Below, one piece after another: positions 1 to 5,064 of a DNA stretch of 5,064 nt. The notes below the pieces were generated by a model. The model saw nothing but the letters and a program-made list of their open reading frames with translations, did not search any database and was not told the origin of the DNA. The DNA comes from Moraxellaceae bacterium (GTDB lineage Bacteria > Pseudomonadota > Gammaproteobacteria > Pseudomonadales > Ketobacteraceae), in the NCBI GenBank assembly GCA_002402125.1, contig NVVG01000157.1, forward strand, positions 3,256 through 8,319, given 5' to 3'. The position numbers were made by a program, and so were the translations under genes. Each line of letters begins with the position of its first letter. Positions within the stretch are counted from its first letter, which is position 1.

Positions 1-1
1 C

Positions 2-949
2 CAACAACTTAAGAAAGGTATAGTTGCCCCATACATCATGCTAGTTTTGGGGGGTGTTTTTTCCTGCGTAAGCTTCTTCCTATCGGGTCTATATTCTAAA
101 AGCAAACCGCACCAAACCGTAGAACAAGACAAAGATACGTTTAATGATTCTTCTTCCATCAATACAACTGCTGATTTGAAATTGATAAGCTCCAGCAGCA
201 ATCCACCCGACCATACTAAGGAGAACACTCAACAGCGCAAACAGGTCATTACCGAGAGAAATCACCTTATACAGGATATTCAGGCGATTCTCGATGGTGT
301 TTTTTATGTTGACGCCAACGAACACTCCGAGACCACAGGGGATATTGCTAAAGCATTAAATGCCTCCCGCCGCTCTATTGTTAAACGCATACAATTGATC
401 CAGCAAGAAGTCGCGCGCTTACAACAATTACAAGCAAAAGACATGACGAACAGTCAAGATGGTCAACAGGCAGACGTTGCCCAGCCTACCCCTAACAAAT
501 CAGCATCCCCAGACCCAACACAACAGAAAGTATCCGGGCTATCTGCAGGGTTTGATTTAAAGTCCTGTGTTGACATCACCTTTGAAACCCAAACAAAAAT
601 TGAGGCTATTAGGCGCCTGCAACCCAAAGCCTCAGGGGAAGTCACGCCAAATACTGCGCCGGAAGCCATGGAACTTTGTCTAGAATCGTTAATGCAATGC
701 CAAGACCATCTGCGGGTAAGATTACGGGATCTACAACAATTAATAGATCAGCATCTAAGTAAGGAAGCTGATTCGTCCCCCATCGGTAAGGCTCCCTCAC
801 AGGTTGGAAATCCGGATACGGAAGAGATTTTGCCGGTTGATTTTGATCGACTGAAGCGGTTACTCAATAGTTTTCAGCTAACCGAAACCCCACGCAATAG
901 GGCGCATAAGAAAGCCGAAAGGCCTAACCCCCAGCTAACACCCTCATAA
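2..949 (+). CDS. Unrecognised membrane-anchored coiled-coil-like protein (5' partial)
   Basis: I do not recognise this family. The frame is open to the left edge, and no ATG, GTG or TTG lies in frame before the ATG at 38. That ATG has no Shine-Dalgarno sequence at usable spacing (AAAGG at 14-18 is about 19 bases away), so the true start is probably outside the window. Counting from the ATG at 38 (303 residues), a hydrophobic stretch covers about residues 1-19. It is preceded by Lys-Lys in the upstream frame and followed by KSK, as in a single transmembrane helix. The rest is polar: a Ser/Asn/Thr-rich linker (about 25-65), a helical Gln-rich segment (65-135) with LIQQEVARLQQLQ, a Pro/Gln/Ser linker (136-170), a second helical segment (175-242) with LRDLQQLIDQHL, and a basic, Pro-containing tail. 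No catalytic motif or lipobox is visible. It is convergent with the aminotransferase gene, so it belongs to another transcription unit. A structural or scaffold role is only a guess. Confidence 0.7.
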   Translation, partial: QQLKKGIVAPYIMLVLGGVFSCVSFFLSGLYSKSKPHQTVEQDKDTFNDSSSINTTADLKLISSSSNPPDHTKENTQQRKQVITERNHLIQDIQAILDGVFYVDANEHSETTGDIAKALNASRRSIVKRIQLIQQEVARLQQLQAKDMTNSQDGQQADVAQPTPNKSASPDPTQQKVSGLSAGFDLKSCVDITFETQTKIEAIRRLQPKASGEVTPNTAPEAMELCLESLMQCQDHLRVRLRDLQQLIDQHLSKEADSSPIGKAPSQVGNPDTEEILPVDFDRLKRLLNSFQLTETPRNRAHKKAERPNPQLTPS

Positions 950-977
950 ACGAGGCTGCTAGCGCTGATAGATTAGA

Positions 978-999
978 GATAACTTAGGGATAAGTTATC
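978..999. terminator. Hairpin in the convergent gene junction, possible weak terminator
   Basis: A perfect 9-bp inverted repeat, GATAACTTA (978-986) and TAAGTTATC (991-999), encloses a GGGA loop (987-990). On the plus strand it is followed, after an 8-base gap, by a run of five T (1008-1012), so it could end the transcript of the upstream plus-strand gene. On the minus strand it contains the aminotransferase stop codon (984-986) and the following bases are only mildly T-rich. The stem has just two G-C pairs and the T run is not adjacent, so strength is doubtful. Confidence 0.35.
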
Positions 1000-2231
1000 A
1001 GTAGTTGTTTTTCCATTTCCGCCATGCCTGCAGGGGCATCTATTTTGGCTCCCATGCTTTGCAATGACATGCCCAATGCGTGCAATACACGTAATAAGTG
1101 GTGTGACCGGCACTGCTCACCCATTTGTCCAATACGTACAATATGGCCACCGAAGGATCCGGATATTTCCACTAGGTAACGGGAAGACATAAGACTCAAT
1201 AATTCTTTGCCGTCAATTTCCTGCGGCAGACAAATGCCGATGACCGAATTAAGCCGAGATTCTTGCGCCACAAACAAGTCTAACCCCATGGCTTCTATAC
1301 CACGCTGCAGAGCCTGAGAACAATGTAAGTGTCGCTCAAAACGCCCCGGCAGAGTCTCAATACAAATTAGCCGCAATGCCTCATGCAAGGCCAGCAAGCC
1401 GGATACCGGTGCGGTGTAATGATAACCTTTGTTGTGCCAAAACTCGTACGCCAAGCGTGTGTCAAAACACCAGTGAGGCATCCTAGCGTCGCGCTTTTGA
1501 ATCGTGTCCCAGGCTAGTTCAGAAAAGGCAATTAACGATACACCCGGTACTGATGACAGGCCTTTTTGACCGCCAGTCACCACCGCATCAATGCCCCATT
1601 CATCCATGTTTAGCTCCATGGTGCTGAGCGTACATACCGCATCAACGATACATAATACACCGTACTTTTTTGCTAACGCGGCTATTTCGGGAAGCTGGCG
1701 ATTAAATACGGTATTTGATGTTTCTCCTTGCACGATCGTCAGCACGTCAAAATCTTGGGTTTTTAGTATCGCTTCGACTGCATCGGCTTCTATATAATGA
1801 TTTTCGCCTGCCTCGAGCACGGTTGTTTCCCCGCCAACACGAGATGCCATCTCTTCGAACCGACTACTGAAATAGCCATTTTTGATACTTAAGACCTTAC
1901 GCCCGGGCCATACGAGGTTAGTAATGGCCATTTCCATTGCCGCTGACCCAGGACCTGACACACCGAAGACATAGGGGCTTTCGGTCTGAAAAACGTAGCT
2001 CGCTAGCTGCTTTACCTGTGATACCACCTGGCTCATCGTATCGCCTAAATGATTGATTACTAAGGAGTTTGCAGCCGCCACCCGGCTTTGCACGGGGACG
2101 GGACCCGCCCCCATCAGCAACAAAGGTTCATCGGGCAAAATCTCATCAACCGGTGGCACCGATGGTGGTGTGGAGTAGCTATATGCGGGTTTACTGCTGG
2201 ATGTTGGTTTGCTGCTGGCCATGGTTTTCAC
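984..2231 (-). CDS. Class V PLP-dependent aminotransferase (alanine/serine-glyoxylate type)
   Basis: Predicted cytoplasmic fold-type I aminotransferase of class V, in the alanine-glyoxylate / serine-glyoxylate / serine-pyruvate group, which moves an amino group from a small amino acid to a 2-oxo acid such as glyoxylate. Visible motifs in 415 residues: LLLMGAGPVPV (37-47, the family's N-terminal glycine/proline motif), SGPGSAAME (92-100, cofactor phosphate region), VQGETSNT (167-174), IVDAV with the PLP-ring Asp197, TGGQKGL with the Schiff-base Lys223, YHYTAPVSG (270-278), and GGHIVRIG with Arg366, the expected substrate-carboxylate ligand. All key residues are present and the length is normal apart from a Ser/Pro-rich N-terminal extension of about 30 residues. 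The outermost start is GTG at 2231. The ATG three codons in (2222) has a weak AAGTGA five bases upstream and is at least as likely. Exact substrates cannot be read from sequence; a 2-aminoethylphosphonate or other class V role is possible. Confidence 0.93.
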   Translation of the reverse strand: MKTMASSKPTSSSKPAYSYSTPPSVPPVDEILPDEPLLLMGAGPVPVQSRVAAANSLVINHLGDTMSQVVSQVKQLASYVFQTESPYVFGVSGPGSAAMEMAITNLVWPGRKVLSIKNGYFSSRFEEMASRVGGETTVLEAGENHYIEADAVEAILKTQDFDVLTIVQGETSNTVFNRQLPEIAALAKKYGVLCIVDAVCTLSTMELNMDEWGIDAVVTGGQKGLSSVPGVSLIAFSELAWDTIQKRDARMPHWCFDTRLAYEFWHNKGYHYTAPVSGLLALHEALRLICIETLPGRFERHLHCSQALQRGIEAMGLDLFVAQESRLNSVIGICLPQEIDGKELLSLMSSRYLVEISGSFGGHIVRIGQMGEQCRSHHLLRVLHALGMSLQSMGAKIDAPAGMAEMEKQLLITYP

Positions 2232-2254
2232 TTATAGAAGGTAAACGATTGGCC

Positions 2255-2282
2255 ATTATACAGCGGGGCATGATTTAGACAA
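2255..2282 (-). promoter_or_regulatory. Candidate sigma-70 promoter for the aminotransferase gene
   Basis: On the minus strand a perfect -10 hexamer TATAAT (2255-2260) is preceded, with a 16-bp spacer, by TTGTCT (2277-2282), a 4-of-6 match to the -35 consensus. Transcription would begin near 2248, leaving about 17-26 bases before the candidate start codons. The -35 element falls inside the first unit of the 14-bp tandem repeat and overlaps a small inverted repeat, GACA-A-TGTC (2278-2286). Assignment rests on consensus match and position only. Confidence 0.55.
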
Positions 2283-2342
2283 TGTCGTTTAGAGAATGTA
2301 GTTTAGACAATGCAGTTTAGACAATGCTATTTAGCGAGGGGA
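2273..2342. repeat. 14-bp tandem repeat, four copies plus a decayed fifth
   Basis: Four head-to-tail units of consensus RTTTAGACAATGYN occupy 2273-2286, 2287-2300 (one C-to-G change), 2301-2314 and 2315-2328. A fifth block (2329-2342) keeps only ATTTAG at its start. The array lies between two minus-strand genes, directly upstream of the aminotransferase promoter, and its first unit supplies the candidate -35 box. Every good unit carries TTGTCT, or TTCTCT in the variant copy, on the minus strand. It could be a binding-site array or a plain slippage product. Confidence 0.85.
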
Positions 2343-2355
2343 TTTGGCTAGGTAA

Positions 2356-4152
2356 TTAAACCATGGAATTCGATTGGGCGATTGTGCTAATACGCTTCTT
2401 TCTCTTGGGTACAGTAATACTTAACCGATTCATTTTGTCGATAAGAGTACGACGCGGTACCTGCAGTGTTTCAGCCGCCCGAGTTTGATTCCAGTTATTG
2501 GCTTTTAGGTGCTGATTGATCACGGCTATTTCATAAAAATTTACCGCTTCTTTTAAAGAATTATGCTGATGGGGGATATCTACTATAGGAAATACTTCTC
2601 CAGCTACACGCAACTCGACATTATTATTGCTATTCACACTCGTGGGAGCAACACTACATTGTTCCAAGATACTTCTGGAATCCATGATTATTTGCTCCGT
2701 TAAATGCTCTGGCATTATGGTGGCTTGATCATCCACGAGTAATACTGCGCGCTCAATAACATTCTGCAGTTCTCGCACATTGCCAGGAAAACGATAGGCC
2801 AACATCATGTCTAAGGCGATGGGGGCAATGCCTGAAATGGTCTTCTGGTACTGCTTAGTGTAGATATCCGTAAAATGCTGCACCAGCATCTTTATGTCGT
2901 TACCTCGCTTGCGCAGGGGTGGCAAACTGATAGGAAATACACTTAACCGAAAATACAAATCTTCTCGAAATTCACCTTTACGAATTTTTTCTTCTAAATC
3001 ACAATGGGTCGCAGCAATAATACGTACATCGACTTTATGGGATACCGTGGCTCCTAAGGGTCGAATCTCACCTTCTTGAAGTACCCGCAACAGTTTACTT
3101 TGAAGCTGTAGAGGCATATCCCCTATTTCATCTAAAAATAAGGTTCCGCCATTCGCCACGTCAAACAAGCCTTTTTTCTCTGCAGTGGCACCGGTAAAGG
3201 CTCCTTTTTTATAACCGAATAATTCACTCTCTAACAGTTGCTCTGGCAAGGCCGCACAATTTTGAGTAACAAGTTCTTTATTACCGCGATCTCCATGATC
3301 ATGGATGGCTTTTGCAAAAATCTCTTTACCGGTTCCTGTCTCCCCCCTTACCAATACCGTGACAATTGAATCTACTGCTTTATCCATCAAGGAAAACACG
3401 TCGGTCATCGCTTTGCTTTCGCCTATAATGGCATAATCATGGGAGGTTTTCTTGTTATCCCGTAAGCGTTGATTTTCCTCTTCTAAGGCCCTGTTTTCTC
3501 GATCCAGAATATCGATCAATTTTGCATTGGTATCGATTAGTTGCGCATTATTAATCGCGACTGCCGCCTGGGCAGCAAATGCAGTAACAAGACTTTCTAA
3601 TGGTTTAAAGGACACATAACGTCGATCAGCAGCGTCTTTAGCATTAATTAGCTCAAGCAAACCGATGGTTTGATTATTGTGGTCCCGTAACGGTACCACC
3701 AACATTGATTGGGTTTTAACGTTATGTTGTTGGTCGTGTTTTATTACATAGTCTAAGTTTAACCCTGCATGCTCATAGACATGATCAATCAATACAGTTG
3801 AACCCGTCACCACCGCATAATATAGCGGGTCACTGCTATTGATGGCACGATTCTCGGCATCATCCGACATGGAAGGGTCTAAATGAAGCTCTCGTGTTTG
3901 GTACCAGTCACTTGTGGTTCGGGTGTCATCCCATTGAGATAAGGTTAATTCAAGGCGGCTTTTGGTCACATCTAACAGGTATACTCGACCGGCATCTGAA
4001 TTGGTAAAACGACGGGCAGATTGCAGTACCTGTCCTAACAATGCGGTTACGTCATGCTCAGTTGCTAGTACCGTGATGGTTTCAACGTATTCCTCAACAA
4101 ACTTTAGGGTTTGTACTAACTTCCCCAACTCATCGTGTTTCTCTTGGATCAT
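2356..4152 (-). CDS. Sigma-54-dependent transcriptional activator (GAF, AAA+, Fis-type HTH)
   Basis: A complete 598-residue bacterial enhancer-binding protein that would use ATP hydrolysis to open promoters bound by sigma-54 RNA polymerase. Order: a GAF sensor domain (about 28-205), a coiled linker (205-232, LDRENRALEEENQRL), an AAA+ domain (about 240-470) and a Fis-type helix-turn-helix (about 536-578, with NNWNQTRAAETLQVPRRTL). Key elements are intact: Walker A GETGTGKE (270-277), the sigma-54 contact loop GAFTGA (317-322), Walker B LFLDE (338-342), sensor I IIAATH (378-383), Arg396 and Arg402 in FREDLYFRL, and sensor II Arg460 in FPGNVREL. There is no receiver domain, so control is probably by a ligand or partner of the GAF domain. 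The ATG start has only a weak GTGAG (4159-4163) ahead of it, but no other start codon lies between it and the upstream in-frame stop. The layout and its place 168 bp after tssG resemble VasH of V. cholerae, a T6SS activator. NorR-like or other GAF activators are alternatives for its target. Confidence 0.95.
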   Translation of the reverse strand: MIQEKHDELGKLVQTLKFVEEYVETITVLATEHDVTALLGQVLQSARRFTNSDAGRVYLLDVTKSRLELTLSQWDDTRTTSDWYQTRELHLDPSMSDDAENRAINSSDPLYYAVVTGSTVLIDHVYEHAGLNLDYVIKHDQQHNVKTQSMLVVPLRDHNNQTIGLLELINAKDAADRRYVSFKPLESLVTAFAAQAAVAINNAQLIDTNAKLIDILDRENRALEEENQRLRDNKKTSHDYAIIGESKAMTDVFSLMDKAVDSIVTVLVRGETGTGKEIFAKAIHDHGDRGNKELVTQNCAALPEQLLESELFGYKKGAFTGATAEKKGLFDVANGGTLFLDEIGDMPLQLQSKLLRVLQEGEIRPLGATVSHKVDVRIIAATHCDLEEKIRKGEFREDLYFRLSVFPISLPPLRKRGNDIKMLVQHFTDIYTKQYQKTISGIAPIALDMMLAYRFPGNVRELQNVIERAVLLVDDQATIMPEHLTEQIIMDSRSILEQCSVAPTSVNSNNNVELRVAGEVFPIVDIPHQHNSLKEAVNFYEIAVINQHLKANNWNQTRAAETLQVPRRTLIDKMNRLSITVPKRKKRISTIAQSNSMV

Positions 4153-4169
4153 GCTTGACTCACTACGGC

Positions 4170-4181
4170 AGAATATATTCT
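4170..4181. promoter_or_regulatory. 12-bp perfect palindrome just upstream of the activator gene
   Basis: AGAATATATTCT is a perfect 12-bp palindrome centred about 23 bases before the ATG of the sigma-54 activator. It could be an operator for a dimeric protein, or its core could act as a -10 element (TATATT on the minus strand), although no good -35 box is found at the right spacing. AT-rich palindromes of this length also occur by chance. Confidence 0.3.
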
Positions 4182-4186
4182 TTTGT

Positions 4187-4249
4187 TTATCGGCTGGCTG
4201 TTCTTACATCAGTTACATCAGTTACATCATTCACATCGCTTACGCCCAT
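4187..4249 (-). CDS. Possible 20-codon leader ORF upstream of the sigma-54 activator
   Basis: On the minus strand an ATG (4247-4249) opens a 20-residue frame, MGVSDVNDVTDVTDVRTASR, ending in TAA (4187-4189), 34 bases before the activator start and in a different frame. AGAAGG (4252-4257) is a good Shine-Dalgarno sequence but only two bases from the ATG, which is tighter than normal. The 9-bp repeat is read in frame as repeated Asp-Val-Thr/Asn. It contains no run of one amino acid typical of an attenuation peptide. It may be a chance ORF. Confidence 0.2.
   Translation of the reverse strand: MGVSDVNDVTDVTDVRTASR
4203..4238. repeat. 9-bp tandem repeat in the leader of the activator gene
   Basis: Units CTTACATCA (4203-4211), GTTACATCA (4212-4220) and GTTACATCA (4221-4229) are followed by a diverged TTCACATCG (4230-4238). 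The first three units each hold an ATG directly followed by TAA on the minus strand. The array sits 50-86 bp before the sigma-54 activator start codon, where copy-number change could alter a leader RNA or the spacing of binding sites. Confidence 0.8.
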
Positions 4250-4263
4250 AACCTTCTATGCAT

Positions 4264-4306
4264 TAGGACTACTACGTAGACCAGTCCTGCACAAACAAAT
4301 GGCAGG
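4264..4306 (-). other. Two overlapping, mutually exclusive hairpins between tssG and the activator gene
   Basis: Stem A pairs AGGACT (4265-4270) with AGTCCT (4283-4288), with a 12-base loop that contains the palindrome CTACGTAG (4272-4279). Stem B pairs CCTGC (4286-4290) with GCAGG (4302-4306), with an 11-base loop. They share 4286-4288, so only one can form at a time. Neither is followed by a T run on either strand, so this is not a clear intrinsic terminator for tssG. It may be a weak leader structure or chance. Confidence 0.3.
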
Positions 4307-4320
4307 TTTCGAGGGTATAT

Positions 4321-5064
4321 TTATATAACGGCATGGTAATGCTCGTTGTCTACAGGCTCGCCTAAACAGGTATTCCAGCCCATCATGGAGCCTACTCCAG
4401 CACCAGGCTCCAATTCAGATTCAGACTCAGGTTCAAATCCAGACATAGTCGAGCAAATATGCGATAGATCTTTAGCCTGCAAGCGTATTTCCACATCAAA
4501 TTGATCTGTCATTAAGAAACTAATTAATTGCTTTAAGGGTTTATTCTTTTTCCCGCCGGGTAAAAATTGATTGAACTGATCGACGCTTAGGTCCTGCAAA
4601 TGAATACATATTTTCCCCATGCGATCTAACACGCTCTCTCCCAGCACCAAATCATTTCCCAGCGTACAATTCACAATGCCCATTTGGTTGAGCTGGTCAT
4701 CACAAATATCGACCTGACGTAACACACATTGTTCAATAGTTACGTTGTTTATTCCAAAATAGCCTTCAACAATTTTTGATACCTTTTCTACATTGGTGAC
4801 TTTTAACGCAATTAGACCGGCATAAGGCATCAACTTTGACCATTGCAGATCACTGTATTCGCACAATTCCACATGGGTAATACCGATCAGCGAGAACATT
4901 CTCTGACTAAAACTATCACCACCGTTGTCATAACATTGATAATAGCGATACTTTTCCCAAACTCGTTGCAACAAATCGAGAATACGGTGATTAAATAGAT
5001 CGAGAAAATCTTGCACCGACGTATCATCAGGCTCAGAATGCAAAATCCGCTCGGTAAAATACGC
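4321..5064 (-). CDS. tssG: Type VI secretion system baseplate protein TssG (5' partial)
   Basis: C-terminal 247 residues of TssG (ImpH/VasB family), a cytoplasmic protein that joins TssF in the wedge of the T6SS baseplate, the platform on which the Hcp tube and sheath assemble. The frame continues through the right edge. The TTG at 5041-5043 is an internal Leu codon, since the preceding AYFTERI also fits the family. Roughly 80-100 N-terminal residues are missing, judged from the usual family length. Family motifs, numbered from the first visible residue: FLDLFNHR (20-27) followed by a Trp/Tyr-rich helix, PYAGL (80-84), GYFG (101-104), the LGNDLVLGESVLDR segment (135-148), FLPGG (167-171), and the terminal MGWNTCLG (228-235). 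An acidic stretch with alternating Glu (210-220), encoded by hexanucleotide repeats, lies just before the terminal motif and looks like an added linker. tssF is normally the upstream neighbour and should lie beyond the window. Confidence 0.93.
   Translation of the reverse strand, partial: AYFTERILHSEPDDTSVQDFLDLFNHRILDLLQRVWEKYRYYQCYDNGGDSFSQRMFSLIGITHVELCEYSDLQWSKLMPYAGLIALKVTNVEKVSKIVEGYFGINNVTIEQCVLRQVDICDDQLNQMGIVNCTLGNDLVLGESVLDRMGKICIHLQDLSVDQFNQFLPGGKKNKPLKQLISFLMTDQFDVEIRLQAKDLSHICSTMSGFEPESESELEPGAGVGSMMGWNTCLGEPVDNEHYHAVI
4409..4444. repeat. Hexanucleotide repeat inside tssG
   Basis: Six consecutive 6-bp units (TCCAAT, TCAGAT, TCAGAC, TCAGGT, TCAAAT, CCAGAC; consensus TCAGAY on the plus strand) run through the 3' part of tssG. 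Read on the minus strand they encode alternating Glu with Ser, Pro, Leu or Phe, giving an acidic linker. Because the unit is two codons long, copy-number change would keep the frame. Confidence 0.65.

Noticed and set aside
38..40. ATG as the true start of the plus-strand gene
   Set aside because: It lies in or at the edge of the hydrophobic helix, lacks a Shine-Dalgarno sequence at usable spacing, and the frame is open to the left edge with Lys-Lys positioned to flank the helix. A start outside the window is more likely, though not proven.
986..994. TAGGGATAA resembling the first half of the I-SceI homing endonuclease site
   Set aside because: Only the first nine bases match and the second half is absent; it is best explained as part of the hairpin.
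2332..2350. Terminator hairpin after the sigma-54 activator (TAGC...GCTA)
   Set aside because: Only four base pairs with an 11-base loop and no following T run.
2232..2355. Sigma-54 (-24/-12) promoter upstream of the aminotransferase, which would make it a target of the neighbouring activator
   Set aside because: No GG and GC pair at the required spacing was found in a TGGCAC-N5-TTGC context; the TATAAT-based promoter explains the region better.
4203..4238. CRISPR-like array
   Set aside because: The repeats are 9 bp with no spacers, so this is a simple tandem repeat.
3962..4279. 105-codon plus-strand frame opposite the activator start and spacer
   Set aside because: It is mostly antisense to the activator's coding sequence, and its repeated Ser-Tyr-Ile tail is just the 9-bp repeat read on the other strand.
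5041..5043. TTG as the start of the tssG reading frame
   Set aside because: The frame continues to the right edge with residues (AYFTERI) that fit the TssG family, so this TTG is an internal Leu codon and the gene is partial.

Overview
The window looks like a piece of a Gram-negative, probably gammaproteobacterial (possibly marine) chromosome of moderate, AT-leaning base composition. The main evidence is the C-terminal two thirds of TssG, a baseplate protein of the type VI secretion system (T6SS), followed by a sigma-54-dependent activator. The genus cannot be fixed from this sequence alone.

Layout. From 2 to 949 (+) runs the 3' part of a gene for an unrecognised, membrane-anchored, Gln-rich, coiled-coil-like protein; its frame is open to the left edge. 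It converges on a class V PLP-dependent aminotransferase (984-2231, -), with only 34 bp between the two stop codons and a small hairpin across the junction. Behind the aminotransferase (2232-2355) lies a promoter-like region whose -35 element sits inside a 14-bp tandem repeat. Next on the minus strand are a complete GAF / AAA+ / Fis-HTH sigma-54 activator (2356-4152), a 168-bp spacer with a 9-bp tandem repeat, a possible 20-codon leader ORF, overlapping hairpins and a 12-bp palindrome, and then tssG (4321 to the right edge, 5' end missing).

How they may fit together. TssG is part of the T6SS baseplate wedge and is normally encoded just after tssF, so tssF is expected immediately beyond the right edge. 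GAF-type sigma-54 activators are known in T6SS clusters (VasH of Vibrio cholerae is the best-known), so the activator may control this cluster. That is inferred from position and domain layout. The aminotransferase has its own candidate promoter and no obvious T6SS role; it may simply mark the end of the cluster. The plus-strand gene belongs to a different transcription unit.

No tRNA, rRNA, CRISPR array, insertion sequence or clear phage element was seen. The most unusual feature is a set of short tandem repeats of 14, 9 and 6 bp within about 2.2 kb, each at a possibly functional place: a promoter, a 5' leader and a protein linker. No wholly new system can be claimed from this sequence.
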